NCBI GenBank assembly: GCA_022702545.1
Contig: JAHRBC010000004.1
Span: 4,804,001-4,868,000, forward strand
Direction of reading: 5' to 3'
Source of the DNA: Phycomyces nitens
Taxonomy: Eukaryota > Mucoromycota > Mucoromycetes > Mucorales > Phycomycetaceae
DNA: 64,000 nt
The stretch's first letter is position 1, and every line of letters starts with the position of its first letter. The notes under the pieces were generated by a model that searched no databases, was not told the DNA's origin, and worked only from the letters and a program-made list of their open reading frames with translations. Position numbers and translations under genes: made by a program. This document shows, in pieces, positions 36,642 to 48,235 of the stretch.

Positions 36642-36877
36642 ATAAATAAAAAAATTTTAACTAAGAATTTAATAGCTTCTTGTATACGTATGCACTTTTT
36701 GATGGATGCATTACAGGCAAATATATAAAATAATCAAAGTTATACTATATGTGAAATATACATTAAATAATATAGAAATATTTAATGATATTTAATTGTA
36801 AGTCTTTATTGACGTTATTTTATTTTGGAATATTATATATAGATCTTACGTAACAAGGGAACAACACACATCATCAC

Positions 36878-39833
36878 TCAACCTCCATCACCTATGTGTT
36901 CACCTATAGCTACAGACAACAAAATCCTATGTACAGGAAGAATATTTTGAAGACTACTCGGTTCAAACTCCAGCTCATTCACCTCCACGCCCTCATCACT
37001 CCTGGGTTGCAGATTAGCCTCTCTATACCAATGTACATATGCAAACACATGCCAACTCGATTGACCAGCAAATGAGTTTGTGGCAGTATTCACAAAGAGG
37101 TACTGAATCTGGCCGGTGTATGCATTTGTATACTGATCATTGCTTGTCTTGAACAGTGCCTGGATGAATGAACCACGTTGCAGGGTTTCATTACTCCCTT
37201 TATACACCTGGCCAAGAAGATTGATCGATGGGAATTTTTGGATGCGGTTGTTGACAATGGTTTGTGAGGGACTGGCCTGGCGATAATGAACAAGTTGCTC
37301 ATTGTCATACACCTCACGATAGTACTCCAAAAGGTACTGGTACTCGCTCTCCTTCATCGATACCTCTTCCTTCAAAGACAAAGGAAGCGCAGATGGTGGC
37401 AATGGCTCGTTGCCCTTCACAATGTCAAAGTCTGTCTCTGCAGCAGCAAGAAATGCGTTCAGATCAAATGGCAAGGTGGAAATGGTGGTGGCAGTGGTGG
37501 CAGTGATGGCAGTGAGCTCAGCAAGGATGTTGGCATGTGAAGGCACAAGAACTGGTGCAAGTATACGCAGGAGGTCTCCTTTGTACGCGTCTTGATGGTA
37601 CCTCTTCATATATGTGGCCTCAAAGCCATCTCTCTGGTTTGTCAAGAAATTCTTGAGAATGCCGTTGAATCTCTCAAAGCTGAAGAGCCAGTATCCATAA
37701 ACCGGTCCAAAATTGCTGACGGTGTCTTGAAGATGCAAATGGAGGTGCATGTTTGGCGAAATCAATTGGGCATCATACAATACTTGGCACTGTCTGCAAA
37801 ATGCCTCAAGAGAGCTATGCGCTTCCTCCAGCTCGGCCATGGAAATGCTTGGCTTAAAAGGTACTGACAGGCATTGACAAACGATATCCAGTTGCCAAGG
37901 TGGACATTGGGCAAACGGCCGCGCAGGAGAACAGGAGAGTACACCAAGCACCAGGACTTCCATTCATCTGCCTTCATGAATGGAAAATCCTTGCCAATCT
38001 TCTTTCTCAATGGTGTGTAATCAGGAGGGAGGACCATCTTCTCAGAATCCTTTTGCATGGCGGCCAGGTCTCTGTTTGTGATCAAACCAGTCGATCTCCA
38101 CTTCTCCATCATTCTTTTGGCGGTTCCCAGAAAGAGGTTATGCATTGGATCTATTATAGTGCATTCCACTGCATTAAAGTACTCAAGATCGTGGAGTTCC
38201 GACCAGCGGACTCCATTCTCCTTTTCCATCCTCTTTCTTTCTACCTCACTGGACGCGTTCTTCCAGGCCACAGCATCACGGCGATTCTCTTGATCAGTGC
38301 GAGCCACCCACTCGGAGAAGACAAACCCAGAATAGTCAACACCACCATTGCCTGGGAGGCGAGAGAACTGGCAGTTGCACTTGTGACATGCATTAGTACT
38401 TGCATGGGACGTGAATCCACATGTTTTCCTGGCGGCAGGGATGTCACAGGCGACAAGAAGAAGGGCGGCACGAACCAAGGCACCAGAAGGACACTGCGCC
38501 GTTGGCATCACCACACCCACATACAAGGACTTGAGCTCGGCAACAAGGGGACGGAGGTAGTGGTTGATCTCGCTTGTCTTGGCTTCCTTTGGTCCAGGCA
38601 TTAGACTGACAAGGAGAACATTTTCCTTCTTGTAACGTTCGGCCCTTGGCAAATTGTTGACAGAGAGATAGATGGCTCCGCAAGAGTATGTAACCCCATC
38701 GAAAGGCTGGAACCAATCGATGTTCATAGTGAGCATGAGAGATCGCTCATGATCCACGAATTGCCTATCATTGCCATCTTTCAACTCACTCCACTTGGCA
38801 CCATCATAGATGTCGAACATCATTCCAGAAACTTGGTGTCTTGCTCTCCAATGGTTGATGGATTCCTCGAATCCAGGGCGGCGAAAGAGGACTGACAATG
38901 CACTGATGATTGGGCTGTACATGTATACCTTGTTAGGCAAGGACGTGTTTTTTGGAGGAGCCTGGAAGAGCTGGCTTCCACAAGTATTTCCAGAGAGCCT
39001 TTCGAAATCGCAGTATTGGGGAACACCTTCAGACTCCAAGTATGTCTTGTGACAATCGCCGCATGCCACAAAACGCTGGATACTCTTGGATAAAGCTGTC
39101 ATGCCAGCCATTGAGTTGAGGCCGCTCAAGCTAGATGGAAGGCAGAATGATTGGCCAAAGTGAGACAGGACCTCGTTCAGAAACTTGATCAAGATCGAAC
39201 CACCCGAATTGACGACATATTTCGAGATGAAGAAAGCAGCAAAGGCAGCAACAAAGGCATGAAGAGGGTCTGCAGGCATAGACGTCTCAAATTGCTCTGT
39301 TTGGTTTTCGTATTAATATATGATATATGCTTATTTATTTTGTACTAACCTTCAAGTTCTTCAACCTCATCTTCAGAATCGTTCGAACCATTCAACTCAT
39401 TGTCATCGGCATCTTCACTTTCAACTAAAAATAATAATGTAGCAAGAGCAAAAGGTAAGTATTCGTATTCTGTTACATAAAGAATATCCTTGCAAGTCAT
39501 TACAATTTATTATATTGTATAAATAAAATTATATACTTACATTCAACATTCTCTTCGGCATCATTGACTTCAATGTCAATCTCCATGTCATTCTCATTCA
39601 CCATCAGAGAAGCTTTAGAATACGATTATATATTTTAAAGAAAACGGTTAATTATGACAAAAAATAATAATTTACGGCATATACTTACAAGAACTTCTAG
39701 CTTGAAAGCTTCTTACAATATCATTGGTGATATGTCTTCGGTATGTTTGAGTTGATACCATGACAAAGCCTCTGCTATTAGAAGAGCAGATAGCACACTT
39801 GCATTCGACTTGATTGTTTGAGTAGCTGGACAT
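36878..39833 (-). pseudogene. Tnp2/CACTA-type transposase gene of M8, frameshift plus late stop
   Basis: Minus-strand exons are 39833-39689, 39612-39541, 39424-39350 and 39296-36878. Exon 1 has CKCAIC and YRRH; exons 2-3 are short and acidic. The core motifs are present (NIDWFQPF, CDIPAARKTCGFTSH, DPMHNLFLG, FERFNG). A 1-bp deletion near 37860 shifts the frame between NACQYL and KPSIS. A TGA at 36878-36880 removes about the last dozen residues; after it the expected VVPLLRKIY still reads in the same frame to about 36838. Confidence 0.85.
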
Positions 39834-40418
39834 ATTGATTTTTAATAGTCTTTTTAATTGACAAGAAAGGCAAATGGCTCAGGAACATATTTTAATATAT
39901 ATCATTTTTAGAATATCAACTGCCAAAATGACATAGCTAGCATTGACACCCAAAACTGGGATTTGTCTATAAGCAGAAATAGTTGTCTCATTCCTGGTTA
40001 CAGGATTGTGAACATGTGTTTGTTTATATGCCTTTTATAATATACGTCATTATATCTCTCTTACAGAACTGACATCACTTATAATAAATCGAAAAGAGAA
40101 ATATATACTCTTTAAGCTATTAATTATTTCAAAAGGGGTTTTACAATAATAAACTAGATGCTATCTTGTAAAAAATCTTGTTTGCTTATAAAAATCACTA
40201 TTCTAATTGATTCTGCGACATAGTTACAAGGAGTATAAATGAATTACAAACGAATATCATGCCTAAAAGACTCTACTTTATTATTCTATCCAATAGAACA
40301 TATTGAATATTATAATCGCCGTCAAAAATAAAAAAGTTTATTATGTTTAACTTCAGTCTACTAATGGTAAGATAATATAGTAGTTTGCTATAAATGAAAC
40401 CACTTAATTTTTGTAGTG

Positions 40419-41736
40419 ATGCTCATTGGTTTCTTTTTCAATGGCAGAGTTGAGGGCGGCAAAGGCTCATTACCATGGATTGTCATCAGTGGGTTCTCTG
40501 CTAATTCAAGGAAGTCAGGCAATGAGAAGGCAGATATGTCAAAGTACGGAATTGGGGTGGTGGCAATGCGTGGACTGATAGTCAACTTGCTAAATACATC
40601 TGAGAAATATTGTCCACTTGGTGTGCTTAGGAAACCGTGAACAAAATCTCCCTTTCTTGTGTCCTCAACAAAGCTTCTCATATATGTGGCCTCGAATCCA
40701 CTTTTCCTGTTGGTATTGATATTCTTGAGGATACTGTTGTACCTCTCAAAACCAAAAAGCCAGTAGCTGTAAACTGGCCCAAAGTCCAGGATGGTTTCAC
40801 GAAGGTGAAGATGTAAATGCATGTTGGGAGAGAGGAGGTCAGGCTCATACAGTTGCTCACAACCTTTACCAAACTGCTCTAGATTGTTATGTGCGTCTTC
40901 AATATCGTCCTCAGAGATACTTGGCTTTGTCAGAAAACGGCAAGCATTGACAAAAAACATCCAGTTTTTGAACATTGGCAGTGGCAGCACGTTCTTCAAC
41001 ACCACGGGAGAGTACACCAAGCACCACGACTTCCACTCGTCAGCCTTCATGAATGGGAACCCCTTCCCAATCTTTGTCTTTAGTGCCGTATAGTCAGCTG
41101 GCAACTCCATTTTCTCCACCATCTTCTGCATGGCAACGAGTTTCCTACTGTCAATTAGACCATCTGCAACCCATCTCTCCATCATTCTCTTGGCAGTGCC
41201 TAAGAAAAGATTGTGCAGCGGACAACGTCAAAGTACTGGAGACGATGCAGTTCGGACCAGCGAACACCACTGGCAACTTCAAGGCACTGCCTCTCAGCTT
41301 GAGTGGCTGCATTTCTCCAGACCTCAGCATCCTTATGATTATCATCTCTAGTGCGAAGGAGCCACTTTGAAGAATCAAATCCAGAATAATTAACAGAGCT
41401 CGTTCCAGCTAACCGAGAGAATTGACGATTGCATTTATGACAGGCATTGGTACTGGTATGGGATGTGAATCCACATACTTTTCTTGCAGCGGGGATGTCA
41501 CAAGCAACAACAAAGAGAGCAGCGCGGATTCTCACACCAGATGGACATTGGTACGTCTTGACCTTGATACCAATGTACAGATCTTCCAATTCATCAACAA
41601 GAGGTCTGAGATAGTTATTGATTTCAGACGTCTTTGCTTCTTTTGGCCCTGGCATTAATCCAACGAGGATGACATTCTCCTTTTTAAACCTGACATCGCG
41701 AGAAAGATTGTTTACTGCCAAATAAATGGCACCACA
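40419..41736 (-). pseudogene. M6 transposase gene, middle piece with 19-bp deletion of the catalytic motif
   Basis: Lies between M9 and M8. It encodes CGAIYLAVNNL through the linker before the C-terminal module, including CDIPAARKVCGFTSH and FERYNS. At about 41212/41213 a 19-bp stretch present in M4 is missing. It removes most of the IIDPMH segment, including the second catalytic Asp, and shifts the frame. The rest is open (MMERWVADGL onward). Confidence 0.87.
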
Positions 41737-42308
41737 CACTGGAAAAATGGGTCTGAATACTCATGTGTAAAAGTGCGGTTACTAAGGGGTAAAATTAAGA
41801 TTTATTAGATACGCTGTATGGGTTTCTGTATGTGCCAAAGCCAAGTTTTACACAATGAGTTATGACCTGGTTTCTGCATGAGTATTTACTTCATGGGCTG
41901 ACCAAGTGGGGGTTGTTAGTATGAGCGGGTCATTAATTTGACCTGATGTACAGAATAAAAGTCTATTTGAAACCAAGTTTCGTTGTTGTACACTCTTTAT
42001 ATAAGAGGAAAGTTGAAAGCAAAAGAACCTCTTGACATGATTAAAATCCGATTATACTCAGGTGGATTGAAGGCTTTCTTAATTTTTAACCAATATTTGA
42101 AGGCTATTACTGTGTAATCAAGCATTGAATGCTCCCCCATTATTTTATATCCCGTACTTATTAGGTTGTTTATGGTTTATATTTGTGTTTATTGGAAAGA
42201 ATAGAATGGTTCTATACACGAGTTCTAATACTATTACTGTCTATCCTTGCCGCTTCTACCGGCCTACTTGATACTACTTGGATCGGGTGCTTCTCTACTG
42301 AACAATAC

Positions 42309-43130
42309 CTGAAAATAAGGTCCGACGGCGATTTGGGTGGTTGCGGTAGTGTTCTGATATAATAAAAGTTATATTAGTGACATATATTCAAAAGTGCGGG
42401 TGCTATTCAAGATGCGAGGTATATTATACTTACATTGTAAGGGATGGACAAGAATGGACAAAGAGGGGCTGAGTTGTGCGGCATGGCATCTTGTATGATT
42501 AGGTTGACTAGAGATGGGGTAAAATAAATTATTACAGGTGAATTGAGTGATAAAATAATTAATTTACATACCAGAAGCAGAGTTGGCGATTATAGTAGAG
42601 GGATGGTATATGGCGGCCAACAATAGCTTCTTATTAAGAGTATAAAAAATTATTAGTAAATAGCCAGAATAATATTTTGAAAAGCACAAAGACCAAGAAA
42701 CGGCATTACCATTATGATAACCAGTCGTAGATGATGAGGGAGGCAGATGAGGTAGACAGTGATGGCGGCGGCCTATTGTAGAATAAGAAACGTTAGAAAA
42801 GAAAATTATTATTTTTTTGACACAAAAAGATTTTTTACCATAGCACCAATGACGATACCATATAATAGACCATGCCAGTAGAGGAGGTCTATAAGATCAA
42901 AAGAGATAGTCAGAATAAATATATAAAAAAGTATAAAAGCTAAAAGACAGCATTACCATTATGATGACAGTTGTAGATGATAGAAGACGCAGATGGGGTA
43001 TAGGGTGATTGATGGCGGCGGCCTATAGGAGAATAAGAAGCATTAGAGAAAAAAAGTTTGACACGAAAATATTTTTTTACACTGGGACTGATGACGTTAT
43101 CATATAATAGGCTATGAAAGTGGAAGAGGT
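42309..43130 (-). other. Third unit of M9: seven short exons, one exon pair duplicated
   Basis: Minus-strand exons are 43130-43081 (50 nt), 43022-42957 (66), 42888-42839 (50), 42772-42710 (63), 42626-42572 (55), 42507-42434 (74) and 42353-42309 (45), each with clean AG and GT borders. The 50+66 pair is a tandem copy of the 50+63 pair; M12 has it once. A frame is open from the third exon to a TAA formed across the last junction (CAA T|AA), and that ending is shared with M12 and, in one phase, M3. Upstream, about 43140-43450 is homologous to M3 9120-9410. Confidence 0.6.
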
Positions 43131-43665
43131 CTATAAAATAGAAAGAGAGAATCAGAATAATTTGCAAGATGGCACCGGCACATTTAACTGACCATGATTA
43201 GTTTGGAGGAGCAATGCAGGCAGGATGTATTGGAATGAGTGCGTGTTTATAAAGAAGCCGCCAATTTTTTAGTCTAAAGAGGTGTAAAAAAAGAAAGAGA
43301 AAATAGGCGCGGATATAAGGAAACAAGAGAAAGGAAAAAAGGCTAAAAGAAAAAAATACAAGGATATATAATTTGAAACAGAGACAGAATAGGTGTAATG
43401 GATAGAGTCCAAAAGCAATAATGGTGCCGTTCATTAATGTGTACAAGAAGTCTTTTTGGATTTATAAATAAAGCTGTCTTTACTAATATATAATCTGTAT
43501 TTTATATTATTAAATCCTTTTGACCAACTTGTTCACTCTTCCCACTCAAATCCAATTTTTCTATCTATCTGTCTCTTGTGCGTTTTAAGTAAAAGATATG
43601 TTTAAACTTAAAGTAGTAAACGAGTATTAAATATTGTGTATTTTTGATATAATTTATAATAGAAA

Positions 43666-44780
43666 ATGTCAAACCAAAGAAGGAATATTGCTCCACGACC
43701 TGCTGACGACGATGTCAATATGCAGACGGTCATCACGAATCTCCAAGAGGATCTTGCCTCAATTAGAGGCGACATGACCACGATGAACAGAAGAATGGGG
43801 ACTCTTATTGAGTCCAACCTCACTGTCATTGCTGCCACAAGTATTGTGGCTCCAGTACCTGTTCTTGCCTCTGTTGCTGCCCCAACTGCCGAGGCCACAA
43901 ATGAATCGATGTCTGATGCAAAGAAACGTGTGTTTGTAGGTGTCACCAGATATAATATCCTATCAACTAAATTCTTATTTTGATCAAACAGAAAGATATT
44001 CGTGAATATTTGTGGCAGCCAAAGTTGAGGTCAAGGGCGTTGGTTGACATCCAGGCAAATAACAACAAGCCAAGGTGGGATGTCCATACTCACTTTGACG
44101 AGAGTCCCAACAAGGAGCTGGTAGAACGTCTACTGGCTTACCTTGGGCCAAATTTTGTTGGCTCGCCCTTGAGAAGAAGTGACATTCGAGAGAAAGTCTA
44201 CAGAAACTTCTGTAGCCGTCGTCAGGAGCAGAGAAAGTCTTCTGAGAAGAAGGCAGTCTCCAACGCTCGTTCGAGAAGGGCAAACCGTGAAAAAGATGTA
44301 GGTTGTATACTATTCAAACTAGAGACAAATATTAATGAATACATGTTGGATATTTGTTAGCATTTCGAACGTCGCATGACTGCCTTTCTCAAACATAAGG
44401 AGGCCATTGAGCAGGCAATGGGGCAAGTTTGTTCTGGTCTGCTTCAGAAAGAAGCAATGTCTGAAGGAGAATCAGACAACAATACTTCAAAGACTCTTGG
44501 CAAGCGTCGGGTCTCCGTTTATCGCCCAAGCTGGAGAAGCGATGAGGTAAATTATTCTGTAAACAATATATAATAATATATTTATTAAGATATCATTTTT
44601 GAAATATTAACAAATGCTATTTAGTTCAACCGGTTTATTGAAATCGTTGACTCATTCGTTTCTCTTGACTTGGGGATGAATGCTCATCAGATGCTGTCAA
44701 GAGATCTCAAAGGAGTCAGAGACTTAGCAGTCCCTGGTGACTTGGCCGCCCGTCTGCCTCCTTGGGTCATAAGAAATTAA
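43666..44780 (+). CDS. Partner protein of M9 (305 aa, intact)
   Basis: Exons are 43666-43935, 43992-44297 (306 nt), 44361-44546 and 44625-44780, all phase 0. Exon 1 starts MSNQRRNIAPRP and has a helical segment (VITNLQEDLASIRGDMTTM). Exon 2 has LWQPKLRSR, ANNNKPRWDVHTHFDESP and a basic end (RSRRANREKD). Exon 3 has EAMSEGESD and YRPSWRSDE right before the donor. Exon 4 has LAVPGDLAARLPPWVIRN. Start is the first ATG, 1.9 kb from the left end. No known domain identified; proposed terminal-binding partner of the transposase. Confidence 0.85.
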
Positions 44781-44912
44781 ATAAAAAATAAATAAAAAAC
44801 AATTGTTTTATTTTACTCTTGCTTACGTATTTAATCCCAAAGACATGTTTAAAGGCAATGAATGTTTTGTTTTGTTCTTTTTAAAAGAAACAAGTATTTA
44901 TTTATTAATGCT

Positions 44913-47900
44913 TTAAGCATACATCTTTTTTGGTAAAGGAATGACCAGCATCTTCACATTAACACCAGACACCAGCTCAGCAGTCGCGACTTCCAAAAGA
45001 ATACGATGTACTGGCAATATACAATGATAATCATCTGGAGAGAAACTTGGCGAGCAGACCTCAACTCCTTCGTATTCACGTGTTCTACTTGGCATGTTGA
45101 TGAGCCATCTCACGAAAGCAAAGACATGAGTGGAATTATTTCCGATTGATGAACAACTGAGCTTGTGGAGGAACAAGTACTGAATTTGTCCTGTGTATGC
45201 TCGTGGAGGATCACCAACTCTACCCAGGAATAGTGCTTGAATGAATGACCCACGGTCTACGGAACCATTTTTGCCTTTATACGTCTGGCCGAGAAGATTG
45301 ATAGATTTTATCTTTGTGATATGATTATCAACAAAGATACCTGAAGACGTTGCCTGATGATAATGCTGAAGACTTGGTATACCATATGATAGCCGATAGT
45401 ACTCCAACAACTGGAGATAATCTGTATCATCCATTACAGATGGCTTTCTCACCAAGAGAGGGAAGGCAGAGAGAGGAAGGGGCTCATTTCCCTTTATCGG
45501 AAATTCAGGCTTTAAAGATGCACGCACAAATAGCTGAAGTATAAATGGCGTGTGTGAAAGAGGGGCAGAGGAGGAGGTGGCAGTTGTGGATGATGATGTG
45601 AGTTTTGACAGAAGAGGACGGAAAGAAGCTTGGTTCGGACAGGAGAGCATTTTTTGTACGTAGTCGCCCTTGTACATGTCTTCAACAAAAGTCTTCATGA
45701 ATGTGGACTCAAATCCATCTCTTCTGTTGGTGTCGATCTTCTTCAACAGGCCATTGTACCTCTCGAACCCAAACAGCCAATAACCATACACAGGTCCAAA
45801 ATCACGAATGGTTTCGCGAAGATGGATGTGCAGGTGCATGTTGCAGGTGAGAGTGGGAGCAGGATACAATTCTTCGCATTTCTGACAGAATCTTTCCAAA
45901 TGGGCATGGGCGTCGTCAAGGTCATCAAACGTGATTGTTGGTGTTGCAAGGAGACGGCAAGCATCAACAAAGTCGATCCAATTCTTGAACTTATCCAGAG
46001 GAAGAACGTCTCTGAGCAGCACAGGAGAATACACCAACACCCAGGATTTCCATTCATCAGCCTTCATATATGGAAATCCTCTACTGATCTTCGTCTTCAA
46101 AATGGTGTAGTCAGTTGGCACCACCATTGATTCGGCCATTACTTGCATAGAAGCCAGCTTCCTATCCGTGATTAGACCACTAGTAGTCCACGTCTCGACC
46201 ATCCTCTTGGCTGTACCCAAGAATAGATTATGCATGGGATCAATGATCGTTCCACGTACTAGATCAAAGTATCCAAGGCGATGGAGTTGCGACCATCGAA
46301 CACCATTTTCGACCTCCAACTCATGCCTTTCTGAGGGCGTACTTGCACTCTTCCACACCTCAGCATGCAAACGGTTCTCCACACCACGACGACGACGCCA
46401 CCCAGACTCATTGAACCCACGGAAGTCCACACTGCTTGTCCCAGGAAGACGAGAAAATTTGCGACAACACTTGTAACAGGCGTTTGTGCTGTTATGGGAC
46501 GTGAATCCACTTGTCTTTCTGGCTGCAGGGATGTCACATGCTACCATGAACAAAGCTGCACGGACGGTTGCTCCAGAAATGCATTCAAAGGTTGGGATAG
46601 TCATTCCCACGTACAGTTGTTCCAACTCATCAACCAAAGGCTTGAGATAATGGTTAATCTCTTCGGACTTTGGCTCCTTTGGCCCAGGCATGAGTCCAAC
46701 AAGGATAGTGTTCTCTGCCTTAAACCGCTCCTCACGAGGCAAGTTGTTAACCACCAAGTAAATGGCCCCACAAGAGTATGTGACCCTGTCAAAGGGCTGG
46801 AACCAATCAATGTTCAACGTCAACATCAAAGAACGAGGATGGGCAACAAAAGATTCACCACTGATGTCTTTCAACTCCTTCCACATAACACCGTCAAATA
46901 TGTCGCACATTGTATCCATGATCTTGAGCTCCTGATTCCAGTGTTGAATGCTTGCTTCAAAATCAGGGCGAAGGAAAAGAATTTTCAAGGCATGCTTCAA
47001 TGACTGGTATTGGAACACGCACTTGGGAACCAATGCTCCAGACGATGTAACCTTGGTCAACTTGCAGTTGCAGGTCAGACGTGCACCAACTTTCGTGAAA
47101 ACACAGTGAGGGGGGACAGACTGGTTTTCTTCATAAACTGCGTGGCAATCAGGACAGGCTACGAATCTCCTGATACCGTTGGAAATCGCAGAATATCCTG
47201 TCATTCTTTGCAGACCAAGAAGACTGGATGGGAGCTGGAAATCCTGCTCGTAAATCGTCAAGAGTGTGTTGATGAACTCGATCAAGACAACAGCACCCTT
47301 GTTGACCACATAGCGGGATGCAAAGAGGACAACAAAAACGGCAATAAACCTGTGCACAGGATTTTCAGGCATATTGGGGGTTGGGAAAGGGTCTATTTTA
47401 AAATCGAAAAAATTAATATTCAATTCTTTTCAGGCTTTTTTCTTTGCTGCTTTCTCTTTGCTTTTGGCTATGCAACACGCACCTTCACTGTCGAATTCCT
47501 CAACCTCGATCTCAACTTCATCTTCGCCTTCATCTTCTTCATCATCGCTTTCGTCATCGCGTTCGCCATCGGCATTGGCCTCATTAGCAACTGAATCGCC
47601 CTCATCCAGCATTACATCGGCATCCCAAAAGGTGAGTTGGTCTGACCGTCCAATACATCCGAGGGTCCAGACTGTTGAGTAGAAATGACCGCTTATAGAA
47701 TATAATAGTTTCTTAGTCTCTACTTTTTTCAAATAAACTTTTCTTACATTGAATATCAATATCCATGTCTGCTTGAGTGTCTGTGTTTCATACCGCCGAA
47801 ATTATTATACAATACATAAAAATAAACACTGAAATTATCATACCAATCTCATTTGAGTTGCTCTGTTCAATTCTTGCTCTCTTGCTATGACGCTGAGCAG

Positions 47901-47991
47901 TTCGGCTTGCTACCAATGTGTAGCCTTGGCCATTGTTGTTGCATCTATTGCAATAGCACTTGGTGTTGTAAAAAGTATTTGAAGATGACAT
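44913..47991 (-). CDS. Tnp2/CACTA-type DDE transposase of M9 (939 aa, intact)
   Basis: Minus-strand exons are 47991-47844, 47780-47748, 47641-47483 and 47392-44913, joined in phase 1 for 939 codons. Residues 12-35 hold C-x-C-x2-C-x17-H. Exon 3 is very acidic (about residues 61-113). Catalytic candidates are D309 (NIDWFQPF), D498 (DPMHNLFLG) and E657 (FERYNG). CDIPAARKTSGFTSH and NACYKCCRKF form a conserved Cys/His block between the two Asp residues. The C-terminal module runs LGQTYKG, QYLFLHKL, HVFAFVRW, ILPVHRI and ends VIPLPKKMYA. Closest to M3 and M12. No lesion found. Confidence 0.92.
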
Positions 47992-48235
47992 TGTGTTTGT
48001 GTTTATAATGTTAAAACAAAAAGGAAACGAGTGTTACATATACTTTATTTATTAATATTTTATAGTGGTAAAAAAGCAACGTTGTTTTATTCTTTTTAAT
48101 CAAGCCAATGGGGTCAAGCAAAAGAACGTTTTTAATCAGAACACAAAAAAAGGTGTTGAGCTGCAAATTTGCCCTAATTTTCCTCAGGTAGACAGCTTTG
48201 CTCACACATGAGTATTCAGACCCATTTTTCCAGTG

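Larger units (their letters stand above)
33868..40418 (-). mobile_element. M8: two-gene CACTA element (6551 bp) inserted in the M6 transposase gene
   Basis: Ends are CACTACAAAAGTCTAAGG and the inverse of CACTACAAAAATTAAGTGG, an inverted match of only 10 bp. The 3-bp duplication is ATG (33865-33867, 40419-40421). M2 is its deleted relative. Contents in order: short-exon chain, partner gene (plus), transposase gene (minus). The transposase is frameshifted. Confidence 0.92.
41737..48235 (-). mobile_element. M9: two-gene CACTA element (6499 bp), both genes intact
   Basis: Both ends begin CACTGGAAAAATGGGTCTGA and match for 32 bp as inverted repeats. The 3-bp duplication is ACA (41734-41736, 48236-48238), within the Cys codon of the M6 transposase motif YSCGAIYL. 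Transposase and partner are free of visible lesions and the ends are perfect, so this is a good candidate for an autonomous, recently active copy. Confidence 0.95.

Noticed and set aside
2487..40418. CACTACAAAA ends at 2487 and 40418 could bound one 38-kb element
   Set aside because: The 3-bp duplications pair 2487 with 4233 (AAT) and 33868 with 40418 (ATG), and L6 shows the M2 site empty. They are two separate elements in opposite orientation.
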